Origin: Apis mellifera | Lineage: Eukaryota > Arthropoda > Insecta > Hymenoptera > Apidae | Direction of reading: 5' to 3' | Assembly (NCBI RefSeq): GCF_003254395.2 | Contig: NC_037642.1 | Location: forward strand, 5,615,903-5,679,902 | Length of the DNA stretch: 64,000 nucleotides | Part shown: positions 34,981 to 47,400 of the stretch, in pieces | Layout: each line of letters begins with the position of its first letter | How positions within the stretch are numbered: the first letter of the stretch is position 1 | Program-made: the position numbers and the translations under genes | The notes under the pieces: model-generated | What the model saw: the letters and a program-made list of their open reading frames with translations, nothing else | What the model was told of the DNA's origin: nothing | The model's database searches: none

Positions 34981-37900
34981 AGTTGATCGTTGGAATCGAC
35001 ACAGGGGACACACACACACACGCGACTCTCCCCGTGTTTCTCTCGCGTGATGCGAATCCGTGCTGGCCGGGCGCCAGGATTAGTCATCCGAAACGCGGAT
35101 CTCTCTCGTGGCCCGGGCTACGTGTGCGCACTCGACAAGGAAGCCGAGATCCGTGTTTGGATTGTCGAATTTCAGGTGCGACCGCCACCCCCTTCAAACC
35201 CTTAGGGAAACATCCCTGTATCAGGGGAAGGACATTAGGCGGTGTCCCTCCACTCTCCTCCCCCCTTGAAATAATTCGTTCGAAGAAAGCGCAGCATCCA
35301 CGATTGGGAGTATCGTCCAATTTTGGATAAATCGATTGGATTTTGAAAAAAAAAAGAAAGAAAATGGAAACTGCATTCTTTCGCACACGATGGAATCGTA
35401 TATGAAGAGGAGAGTTTAGAGTTATTTTAGTTGGAAAAAGGAGGATTGAATAAAAAATTTTTTTAAATTTTCGATCAAGAATCGTAATAGAAATATTCGA
35501 ATCGTACGAATTTTGTAATGAAATCGGTGTTAATATTTGTACAACGATGTTACCATTATTAGATTGATATGGCTGGAACGTGACGGAGATGGTTAAAAAA
35601 CAACGAGGAGGCAGATCCGTCGGTTTTCCGGTTGATTTATGCCCAGTTCCGTCCACCAAGCTTTTAATTTCAAATTCTTGGAGGAAATTTTTCCGCGGGT
35701 CGTTCGCAGAGTTGGAGAATGGGTAACAGCTGAGTGGGTCCAGGTTTCGGTTTATTTTTTTCTTCTCTCTTCTTCGTCTTCGTTGCTCCCCGGGCGTAAA
35801 AATTCGGTATTGTTTCGCGTCTGGCCGATGTTTCATTAAAATCTTCCGCGTTATTTGACGACTTTCGCGGCCGGTTTTGTTCTTTCCGTTCGTCGTAACG
35901 CCCTTCAAGAACACCCTTCCCCGACCGGAAAACGAGCCACTCAAACGTAGACGAGTGCTCCTTCTCCTCGTAACAGACGACGAGTAACGAGGATGGTCTT
36001 GTTACGTTACGTTTCCTTTCCTGCCGCCACCATTCCTCCTCCCATCTTCCTCCCATTCTCACCGTAGCCCGAAAATCCTGCCCCGCCAATAAATCGCTTT
36101 CCACCCACGCCAGTTCACCGCGAATCGTGGAAAAATTCGAATCGTTTCGAATCCGCCATTCCTTCAACAAATTCAATCAATTTAATAACTCCGAATTTAA
36201 CGTTTGTCAAACGAGAGAAAAATATCGGCAACAGTTTTCAAATTCTAGCTCCAATATTATATATATTGTTTCTAAAAACTGCGGAAAATTCGTTGAAAAG
36301 AGAATAAAATAAATTTAATCGATTAATAAAATATTCGCATCGATCGATTTTAAGATCCCTATGGAAATCATTATAATCGAAAATTAAAAAAAGAAAATTA
36401 TTCCTATTCGAAGCTAAGATTTTCTCCATCTATGCAAAAATATTCGCCCCTGAAACATCGTGGGAAACGTGATCGAGCCAATAACACTTCGCCCCTCCGG
36501 GGTTATTATTCCGTCTGTCCTCGCGTTTTCCTTAATACTCGCGTATTTTCACCGTTCCAGGGGAAATTTCGATTTAGTCGTAGGCGGGCCTTTCGATCAA
36601 GGTCCCCGCCAGGAAATCCTACGAAATTGAATAGCGTGGTCGGGGCTAACGAGACTGATAAAGCCGTACGTAAATATCGTTCTCGTGACGAACACGAGGG
36701 TCTGTTTCTCTCTTTTTCTCTCGTTCGAGGAGGATGAAGGAGGCCAATAAGCCGGTCGAAACGGCAACGAGAAAGTAATTGTGAGCTTCGTGTGTGCACG
36801 ATCAATTAAGGGCCTGGTTGTGTTGCAACGCGAAGCAACAGACGTTTTAACCCAATTAAACGTTTTTGTCGTTCTCTCTATGGCGAAAACAATCTTGGAA
36901 AAACCGACGATGGAAAATACGTCTTCCGCAATTTCCACAAGTGTCGGAGGAGAAATTTCGTTTCTAGCCTTGACACGTTGAATTGGGTGTTGTTTTAAAC
37001 GTAGTTGTATTTTTTCCCTCCTCGATTGGAAAAATTGAACGCGCATGAATTACGCGATAATCAATTCAACGTTTTCCAAACGTTTAATTGAATTCGGATA
37101 AATCGATTTCTGCGCGCCTCGAAATGAAATGCTCGTTAAATCAACGTGATACGTGATAATTATCCGAGCAACGTACTATCTATCGTGTTTGAAATTGTAA
37201 ACGACGCAGGAACGACGAGATAGTAAATAACAAGAATGATTCATTCTTTGTAATGACCTATACCTCTCTCTCTAAACAAATTCTCATTCTATCGCGTCCA
37301 ATATGTTCTTAAACTAGTTGTCGTTGAAATATTAATAAAATACACGAGATATTTTAATCTACCAATCAGACCCTTAATCATCGAAACTATTTGCTATAGC
37401 TTCCAATAAATTCGATAACTAGAAACACCTTTTATTCGTTCACAAACTATACATACAATATTCTTAAATCTACGTAATAGCATAGAGAGAGAGATAGACA
37501 AACAGACAGAGAGAAAGATAGATAGAGAGAGAATCCATACTGATTTCTCAAGCAATAATTTCTTAACAATCGCGTTATTATTACCTATATCACTCCATTG
37601 TAATCGATTCTAAGTAAGAACGGCGCAGAAATATATCAAACAAACGTTACCTCACGTTCTCCTCCGATGTTAACCAATTCCATGCGTTGGAAACCTTCTC
37701 TTCGATACTCTTCTATACTCCTCGTTGCAAAAATCATTCCAAAATCCACCCATCCAAGAGGATCCAAGCGAAATGAGGCAGGCTCTTGTACAATTCCATC
37801 CTCCTCCTCCTCCTCCTCCTCCTCCTCCTCTTCCTCCTCTTCCTCAATGTTCCAACGAGTATAAACAAGCCTGGAACAAACGGAATCGAGACGATTTCGA

Positions 37901-38309
37901 ATCACGATTCGGCCGCTGGAATCCGATTTAATCCGCCACGCGGTAACTCGATCGGCCACCCGTTAACCCGTTTCCGTTTCAAGTATCAAGGATTGATATT
38001 ATCCCGTCACAAGTCGCGAGGGTATATCGATAATACGTGTGGAAACGTTCCATCTTCTCGTGGCCGCGCCGCGGATTATAATTACGTTAAATATACGGCC
38101 GCTCTTCCTGCCGTCTGTACTCGAGGAATTTCACGTAGCGACTAAATAAATTTATACACACCGCCTCGACTTTCAGACGAATGTTTCCATTTCTTGGAAA
38201 TGGAATTAATGAGCTAATGTTTTGTTTACTACGGTCGATTCGGGGGGGATTCGAACGAAAAGTACGCAGTATACTATTATATTTGTTTTTGAATCGTGTA
38301 AAGTGACGG
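34981..38309. other. No gene recognised; includes the longest spurious frames
   Basis: A GC-rich patch at 35010-35260 is followed by mixed DNA. A 286-codon - strand frame (35084-35944) crosses both GC-rich and AT-rich parts without a recognisable motif. I treat it as chance. Confidence 0.4.
37799..37845. repeat. (TCC)n microsatellite
   Basis: About 47 bp of TCC repeats with two TTCC interruptions at the right end. On the - strand it reads as a run of Glu codons in a frame with no other support. Confidence 0.95.
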
Positions 38310-38930
38310 ACGAATTCGATCGAGACTCGATGAATTGTTATACGAATTTATTAAAGGTTTTTACGGAAGGATTTTTTTGAATGGAAATTATTCGCAGATG
38401 TAATACGTTATAACAATTAATACCGTCGTAAGATTTTTCGAATCGATACTCGAATGAATTATTATACGAATTTATTAAAGGTTTTTACGGGGATTTTCGT
38501 GTAAGGTGACGAATTCGATCGAGACTCGAATGAATTGTTATACGAATTTATTAAAGATTTTTACGGGGATTTTCGTGTAAGGTGACGAATTCGATCGAGA
38601 CTCGAATGAATTGTTATACGAATTTATTAAAGGTTTTTACGGGGATTTTCGTGTAAGGTGATGAATTCGATCGAGACTCGAATGAATTGTTATACGAATT
38701 TATTAAAAGTTTTTACGAAAGGATTTTTTTGAATGGAAATTATTCGCAGATGTAATACGTTATAACGATTAACACCGTTGTAAGATTTTTCGAATCGATA
38801 CTCGAATGAATTATTATACGAATTTATTAAAAGTTTTTACGGAAAGATTTTTTTGAATAGAAATTATTCGCAGATGTAATACGTTATAACAATTAACACC
38901 GTCGTAAGATTTTTCGAATCGATTATTTAA
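38310..38930. repeat. Nested tandem array (76-bp and longer units)
   Basis: Three 76-bp copies starting near 38511, 38587 and 38663 (GAATTCGATCGAGACTCGAA, ending GGGGATTTTCGTGTAAGGTG) sit between longer copies. The longer copies share TGAATTRTTATACGAATTTA but continue with TTTTTTTGAATGGAAATTAT and ATGTAATACGTTATAAC. Confidence 0.9.
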
Positions 38931-41900
38931 AAGGGATAATTCTAACTCGTCCCGATTGGAAATAGGGAGGATTAAATTTAAGTCGATTCTAATGGGGAAT
39001 AATTTATGAATCCAATTCGTTTCAGGATTCTTCGGCTTGGTTTCTTAATGCGCGAAACGGGGATGGTAAATGGCGCAAATTCCACGACCGAGATCCTCGA
39101 GGACTTGCAACGCGTAACGATTAATTAAGTCAGTGGCGTGGCTTCGTGCAAACACCGATCGCTACGCCTCGCTGCTTTTGCTCGTGAGTGAATCAGGGAG
39201 ACGTTGAAACGTGTCCCTTCGTCGAAAGTCACACGTGTAAGGGATTAATTGAATTCGAAATAATCTTGATTAAGGCGAACGAGATCAGTTTCATTCGAAA
39301 TCATTTTTTTTGCGAAACGTTTCGATACAATTATTAATCCTTTCTTTTAAAATTGATACGCCATTTTTCTCTTTGGGATTAAGTAAATATAGATAGAGAT
39401 AAGAGGAACGAATCTCTGGGAAGATATTTCACGATCGATTTATCTCGTACGTTTCTTAAAAATTTCATCGGACGACACTTTTCAAAATACGTGGAAAAGA
39501 ATTGAACGATACGATAAATCGATTCGCTCGATTTTTCTTTCAATTTTTAACAAAACCTCAACTCCGATTGATTCTCAATTTTCTCAGTTTTTTTTTAAAT
39601 CGACGAGCAACGAGTATATAGATTTCGAAAGCGGGAAAACAAGATTGTTTCGACAACGAGTTAAATTTATTTGGGGCAAACGTTCTTGAGAGGATGAAAC
39701 GTTTCCTGTTCCGTGAAAAAAAAAAGAAGAAAGAGAGAAAAGATGCTCGAAGATGAGTGGAGTGGGGAAGGGGGATTGTTGAATAATCCAGAAACCTAGA
39801 ATCTTGAAGGCGAAACATTCTCCTTGGACGGAATACGTGTCGCGTTTTAAATCCGCTCGAGGGAGAGAGGAATGAAATGGAGAAAATAAAGCGATGCGAG
39901 CGAAATGACGAGAATTCGAGGACTCGCCCTCCTGGGATTCCAAAGCTAAACTTTCGATTCTTCTTCCGTGGAAAGTTGGTACGATATTGTGATTCGAACA
40001 GTGGTTTCACTTCACCAGGGAAAAAGTTAAGAGGAAAACTCGTAGAGACTTCGATTCGTCGATTATTCGATATATAAATTTGGCTGCTCGTGCAAAGATC
40101 TCGAGATTACTAATGATTCGAAACTAATGGACAACCATAATGGATTATTGGACAGATTACCAAGGCCATTAGGTCTCTGGATTACTAGATGTTTAGACAA
40201 CTAGACTATTCACCAAGGCGTCTAAAAACTCTACTGACAGATCTCCAGATCACCGACCTTCAACGTTGCTATTGGATAAGATAACCTAAAGACTCTTTTA
40301 ATCGTTCGAGGATCCATTAAAAAAGGATAATGGAAATGATGCTCCACGCCGCGATGTTTCAACTAGATAAACTGCAGAAATTATTGGCTGCGGTTACCTG
40401 TGGTCGGTGCTTATGACTAGCTCTAGCTAGTCGATTAATGTCGCGGTCACGGCCGATTTTCCACGATTCCGATTCCTCATTTACGATGACGTTTCGCTGG
40501 AACTACTTCTCAGATATTTATCGATTCGCCTATCTTTCGATCACAGATAGCGTTAGAATTTTTACAACGAACAACAAGTTGCAAGTTAAAACAATCGCGA
40601 CAGTTTATGTAGGTTTATGTTACGAAAAAGAGCGATCGGAGAGACGTAACCGGTTAATTTTACAAAAAGGAATATGTACAAGCGGAACGGTCGGATTAAC
40701 TTATTTATCGTATTTCCAGAGATAAACTACCACGATGTCGTTCCCATAAATACGACCACTAATCTCGCATGAATAACTATGTATCCAACTTGTGTAGACC
40801 TACTTATACCATCAATAATAACCATAAAGGAAAAAAGAAAAACGAGCGAAGAAAGGAACGAAACTCGACTTTTCCAGTTCTGGATCGGGCGCACAGAAGC
40901 AGAAATCATTCTAATTCAACGTTCTTCGCTTTTTCTATGAACCCATCGATCGACATCCTCGCAGTGATCGCTCTGTAATTACGTTGTATTACGCGAAATT
41001 AAGAATAATATATTATTGCTCGAGATGGTGGTCGATTATGTTTGCTCGAGAGGCATCGTGTCCACGCCCGAACCAACAGGAATCGTCCAACCGGATTTCC
41101 ATGCAATTACGGGAAACTGGCTGTCAGGGTTGAGGATCACTGAGGGTCCGCATCCCTCACGGAGATGAAAAGGGACCGACCATCCCCATGGACCGCCCCT
41201 CTTATTTCGCTTCGTCCCTCCTTCCTTTCTATTAGCCCCGATTTCAAATTCTCCTCAACGATATTGCTCCTCATCCAGTGTGACCAGAAACCCCTCTTCT
41301 TCTTCCATCCATTTTCTCGCGAGACTTGTCTCTCTCCTCTTCCGCCATCTCTCCACCTCGATGCAACTCGAGTTGTTAAATAAAAGATTCAAAAGGTGGA
41401 ACTGGAGGATTTGTGCTCCCCGGGCGCTCGTTTCGCGTAATCTTTTCCTTCCGTGATTCGCGCGACGAAATTGAAGAGGCTACCTTGTTACTTGTCTCTC
41501 CTTGGAAGACGTTGGACGAGCTCGCGTCTTCTGCTCCTCCAAAGGTTTGTTTCGCGGACGGTGGGCCACGTTTCCGTGATCGAAACTCCTGGGAACACGG
41601 CAACTTCCCCGACGTTATCGGATTCCTGCGCTCCACGGCGAAGCGTTCCGTTCGTGGCCGCTTTAAACGCGAAACTTGTTCCTCCGGAGAAAGAAGAAAG
41701 GAAGGAAGGAAGGAAGGAAGGAAGGAAAGAAAATTGCGGGCGAATAAATCGTTCCCTTCTGCTGGGAATTTTCCATCGGATTTTCGAAACGATTTGGGGA
41801 CTTTAATTTTAGCCAACCTTGTTCCAGATTTAATCCTGTCCTTCTCTCGTTCCATTCAAGAGTTTTTCCTATGTAACTTTCATTCGAACGAATTATTTCA

Positions 41901-43080
41901 AATTCGTGAAAATCGAAACTGTATTAAAAAAAATCTGTTGAGAATTTGTTTGTTTCCAAATCCAAATTGAAAAAGTAAAATTTTAAGCAAGGTTAAGGGT
42001 TGATTAAGACTCGAACGCGTTGACAAATTAAGCAAATATCGGTTTGTCGAGACAATCACTCGAACGAAATCAATATTCCGGCGCAACTTCCGTGTGTTGG
42101 AACCGTCCCGTTGAAATATTCGAGGAAACGAAGCGCAACTTTTCCACGTATGCCTGTATTAAAAGGTTCGTTAAAAGAGGCGATTTTCCTTGGCCGAAGA
42201 AAATCGATAATCGTTATCGCTATACCCCGATCGATAATTGAATTAATTGTGACGATACGATTAAACGATCGTGTAATAAAACTTAATAAGATTAGTCGCG
42301 AGTATTTTAAGGCGACACGATTAAAAGTAAAACTATATTTATATCGATGTTTTTATATTTTGATTCATTTTTTTTCTCTTTCTCTCTCCCTTGGATATTT
42401 ATGAAATATTTACGAGTATCGTAGGCGTCCATTCAAAGGCGTTCCTTAGATTTGATATGTTTTTTTTTCTCTCTCCCTTCTTTCTTTTTCGTTAATATTC
42501 CATAAGCAATGCAATGAATCATCTATCGTGCTACGTTCCCCTGGTTGTCTTCTGTTTCCCTGGCATTTTCTGCATCACACGAATGCCCACGTGTTCCTCT
42601 GAACGCCTACTTCGCGTTCCTTCAACCGATCCATTCCGCGAGATTTTCCCTCTTCGATGCAAATATCCGTTTTTAAAAAACGCTTACTTTAAAATTTTTT
42701 CCAATACACGGTAAAGGCTCATCCCACGTTCAAAGATAAACGCCGAAGCGTTAAATTTGCATAAGGAGGAAGTTAAAAATAAAAGTGTATTCGTATCAAT
42801 CGAATTTATATTTAATTTCGTAAAAGTACTAAGATCTATCTTTATTAAATTTCTTAAACGAAGTGACATCGTATTTTTATCCACACCTTTTTCTCCTACT
42901 TTCTCTCCTCGAAAATTATCGTGCATCTTCGTTTTATCGCCTGCGCGAGATAAAGATAGACGACGTTGATGATCGATCACGATGATATAACGGTCCTAAC
43001 TGTTGCATTTCGTTAATGCGAAACACCGGCCGGCGCGATGCAAGTTATTAAAGACAATCGATCTAATTTTAATCTCATCT
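38931..43080. other. No gene recognised
   Basis: CpG-rich patch at about 41030-41700. A (GAAG)n run is noted separately. Several frames of 100-185 codons overlap on both strands in CpG-rich DNA and none is recognisable. Confidence 0.4.
41701..41727. repeat. (GAAG)n microsatellite
   Basis: About seven tetranucleotide units on the + strand. Confidence 0.95.
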
Positions 43081-44294
43081 CTCTGTCACCCACGCTGCCG
43101 CGTTCCCTTGGGGAAAGCGAGGCGTCTGGTCGCGCGACCTCGTAGGGGACACTGCTCCTGCTGCACTCTGATTGGCTGGTAACCGGCGGCACTAACGGAA
43201 AGTATCTTCGTTCATCTCCGTCCTACACGTTCGACGCTGTCCGTCCCCACTCCTCCACTCCTCCAGACGAGCTATGTAGTGGGGAAGTATGGGCGACGAG
43301 TTGGAAGGGGAAGTCGGTGTGGTGAAAAGAGGACGGAGATAGGAACGCGAAAGGAAGACGTTCGATATATTCGGTGCTGGAGAGACGAGGATGAAATTTA
43401 ATATAACTAAAATTGGTTGAAGGAGGATGAACCTGTTGGTAATAGTAAAAGGAGAGAAAGTACCGGGGAACGATGGAATGACGAAGACGGAGTGACTCGG
43501 TGGCACGGAGAGAGAGAGAGAGAGATAGAGAGAGTGCAATGGATTAATACGAGAGAAAGAAAGAAGCTCCATAAATAGTGATGGATTTGAGAAACATTGA
43601 ATTAGTTTCATCGTGCGATGGGAATTTAAACAGGAATTTGTTCGGAACAGTTATTTTGCAATGGAAAATACGAATATTTTATGTGATACGTGATTATATT
43701 TGTCTCCAGAACTTGGGGTAATAATGTTGTTTGAAATGATGACGAATATTACGATCGATGTCGATCCATGATATTTCATAAATAAATTTGGAATAATTTC
43801 TTCTAATTCCAACAACAATAATATAATTCAAACCTTCATAAAACTGTGGCATTTGAAAATTTACGAGGCAACTATTCAAATGCCCATCACTAGGGATAAC
43901 GTGGTGGGCGCTTGCTGAGAGACAAAGTCAAACGATCCATAAACCAGTCGTGTATCGGACGGAGATAGAGAGAGAGAGACAGAGAAAAGGCTCGCCAACG
44001 GGACGGTGAGAGCGGGATAGATGCGCGTGGAAGGGGACAAAGAGGAGCGAGCGCGCAGCAGGAAAGCCGCCGGGCGCCATACTGCTTTCGTTCGTTCGGC
44101 ACAGTACGCGCCCAGCGCCTACGCGGATCGTCGCGGTGCTCGTCGTCCTCGTTTGTCGTCGCTGGTGGTGTAGTTCTCTTATTTTTTTCATTTTTTCCAC
44201 CCTCGCGAATTTTTACGCCAACCCGTGCGTGCTCGTAACAAGGCCGGTCGAACGAGGCAGCAAGAGATAGAGAGGAAAAAAAGTACGTCGTTTC
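43081..44294 (+). promoter_or_regulatory. CpG-rich promoter region
   Basis: GC/CpG-rich blocks at 43080-43200 and 43960-44170 contrast with AT-rich flanks. An inverted CCAAT box (GATTGG) lies at about 43170-43175. (GA)n runs at about 43510-43535 and 43963-43985 resemble GAGA-factor type tracts found at insect promoters. An arthropod-type initiator, TCAGTT, lies at 44293-44298. The exact start site is not known. Confidence 0.45.
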
Positions 44295-44489
44295 AGTTCG
44301 GCTGCAGCCGCCGCCGCCGCTGCTGTCGCTGTTCTTTTCTCGACCGGCTTGCGTGGAGCGTGCGTCTTTCTCGTCGGTGCGAATACAGTGGTAGAAGAAG
44401 AAGCATACGGGATTTTACACGCTCGTGAGGACTGGCTACACGTTTCTCTGTCTGGCTTTGGAGCTGGCCGGCTCTACGCATCCCGCTAG
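44295..44489 (+). other. Predicted 5' non-coding exon (+ strand gene extending right)
   Basis: From the TCAGTT initiator to CCGCTAG followed by the consensus donor GTGAGTGA starting at 44490. There is no ATG in the interval. It includes a short GCC/GCT-type run near 44303-44325. It looks like a leader exon whose coding exons lie beyond a long intron, possibly outside the window. The gene is not identifiable. The left edge depends on the guessed start site and could be up to 200 bp further left. Confidence 0.45.
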
Positions 44490-47400
44490 GTGAGTGAACA
44501 AAGAACAAAAAACGCGCGATAGGTTAGGCGACATGACTCTTTCGTACTTATTTTCGCGGCCACCGCTACCGCTGCCATCGTGTCGCGAGGTAAAAAGAGA
44601 TCCCCATAACCAAGCTGTAACGTGATTATAAATACCGTGGTTTCGTCGCGCCGATACCGGTTACGGTTACGTGCTTTTACTTTCGATCGAGGCCGACTCG
44701 GCCTCGAAACTCGTCCATACTTTCGGAACAGCTGCTCGCGTTGTCCGGATCACAGTTACCACGGATTAAACGAAGGTTAACGATTCACCTTTGTTGTTTG
44801 TTGTCCACCATCATTGTGCCTGCAGCAATTTTCTGCGTATATACTTTCGAGGATCTCTTTTTCAACTAACGACGTGTTTATGTTTCTCGGAAATAAAAAG
44901 TTATCACTTTCTCGTCGATTTCTACGTATTCTTTTAACGTGCGAGATTTTAAATTTCGGAATGAATTATCTGTTACGATTGAACGCGTATTAAATACTTG
45001 TATATAGGGTGATGGGTAGTTTTTAAAGCAAGCAAATGGTAGGAGTCAGTGTCGGTAAGCTTCCATTGACAATAGACGTTCACGTTACGTTAAACAACGG
45101 AATATCGCGAATCGATGTTGACGATCGTTTTGAATCTTGTCACCGTTCGTATCGCGGGAGTATCGATGACAATAAAACAAGGGATCGATTACTTCGTTAA
45201 CCGATTGATTCATATCCATCGATAGGCCAATAGCCGATCATTCGAAAGACCGCAGTTTATCATTTCGAACGGGACACGCTCGGCTATATTTCATGCGTTC
45301 AACAAACATACGCCACGACGCATGTTTTTTTTAATTCCTTCTATACAATATCCCTATATCTTTTCACGCTTTTATATCGTTCGTGAACAATGTAAACGTA
45401 GAATTGTACTTGGCTGGAAATGATAATGAATCGTTCATTCAAGCGAAATCGCCGATATTTCGAAACCTATATCGATAGTGTTTATATGTATACTAGAAAA
45501 CAGCCATTCACTGAAAACCGGTATTAGCTATAGTCAGAGTTCTTTCAACTCGAAGAGTTTCCAGATAAAATATAATAATTAGTTCGATAACTGTACATAT
45601 ACGTGGAGTAATGCCATTCGCTTTTAAAACTCGTAATAAATTTTACGATATTTTAATGGATAATAAATGTTATAGGTCGTAATAATAAACCCTTTGGTAA
45701 TTATATCGAGATAAATTTCTTTTTTTCAACTTATTACATTTATTATGTATAAATGTCTAATTTGTATCAAAATCTATTTTTTTTTTTTATGGAAAAAACT
45801 TTTATTTTTTAAGTTTTTATTAGATAGAAGTAGTTTTGCGTTTTTCAAAGATGTTTTTCAATATTTCCTTATAAAACAAACTTGTTATTCCATTTCCGAT
45901 ATCTTCCATATTCCCTTATCCTTTATATATTCGAACTTCCTGTTTACTTGGCACGAGTTTTTCCTTCTCCACGATGTTGCATCGATCTCGTTGCATCGAA
46001 AGTGAAATCCACCTGCAAATTTGTTTCACCTCTTCTCATCTAACCTCTCTTCCCGATTATAATTTCCCATTCTACTTCCTTGCAATTCTCTAGAAGCAGC
46101 ATTAACATGTTTATATTGCGGTTGAATTTTATGAAAAGTAATCGTTCATTGAAAATATCATTTTTCACATATATTTTCAAAAAATGATTAGAAATTTTCT
46201 TGAATGTAGAATTTCGAAAATTTTTAGCATTTTTTCAAAAGAGTAGACGACATTTATATTTGTAAATCGTTAATAGAATAGCATTTCATAAAATTCTTCG
46301 CTCGTATTTCTTTCTTTTTTATTCACCCTCGTGACGTTTATTGTAGATCAGGCTACACAAAGCTCCATAAAGCGTTTTCGAAAGTGACTGTGCAGCGTAA
46401 GATCTGGTCTTTCCATTCTTCGTCAGCGATCTGCTATGCCAGTAGCAGATGTTTCTTGCGGACAGAGGACACGGGTCCTCCACCCTGAATCCTCGTTCTC
46501 GAAACATAAATTCCAACTTCTGACTGTACATTGTACATGCAAAATAATTTCCATATATAGCTCGTGATCCTCAAGAATGCCAAATATTAAATTTTCCCAT
46601 TTTCCCTATCCCTTTTGATTCGTACAAACAAAAGTATATTTTCCAAAACAATCATGGCTACGTACACAAAATTATTCTAAAAGAGGGGGGGAAGAGCAGT
46701 TAAAAGAATCTGACATCGAATATATAAATTTCACTTTCCATCGCGAGGAGGAACGGAAAAACGGAATTAAAAATTATCCGCGAATAGCATTCGAAGTATT
46801 CGGCTCGTCGTGGAAAATCAATTCTTCATTCCGTCCAATTCACCCGTCGTCGAATCGAAAACGTGGAAAAATCTCATCCGATTCGCAATTTCTGCTTTTC
46901 CACCGTGCAAGCACACCTATGCCCCCCTCTCGCGCCAATAGAATTTCATATATCCGCGACGGCGACGATGCACACAAGGCAATTCATCCGCGGCGTCTAC
47001 CACTTTCTCGCATTCGTTTTGCCATCCGGTCGCGCGGGTCTGGTAGGCGTGCAATCGTTAATCGTGTAGGTTGACGTCGAAAAGTTGTCGGGGAGGGGGA
47101 GTGGAGAGGGTTCCTGGAAGGAAGCAAAAGGGCAACAAGGTTGAATTTCGTGGAAGAAGCTGCGCTGTGCGTTGCGTTAGTTGGGTAGAGAACGAGGATG
47201 CGCAAGGGTGGTGGAAAGGAGATGTTGGCCGAGCAGCTGATGTAATTTTCTTTTTTTGCTCTTCCGCTCTCTTTCTTCCTTCATCTCTCCTCTATCTCAT
47301 CTCCTTTATCCCCTCCCCCCCTTCTTCCCATTTTATCGCCTCCTCGCTTTCGAGTTAGCCGAGTGAAATCGAACTCTTTGTTTGACCGAGAGGAGAAAAA

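Noticed and set aside
35084..35944. 286-codon - strand open frame
   Set aside because: It crosses a GC-rich and then an AT-rich stretch without change in character, has no recognisable domain or splice context, and is low in complexity in places. Most likely chance.
41413..41970. 185-codon + strand frame with a repetitive charged part
   Set aside because: The repetitive part is the (GAAG)n microsatellite. Frames are open on both strands in this CpG-rich patch.
43888..43903. TAGGGATAAC resembling part of a homing endonuclease site
   Set aside because: Only ten bases match the I-SceI site. The remainder differs and no endonuclease gene is present.
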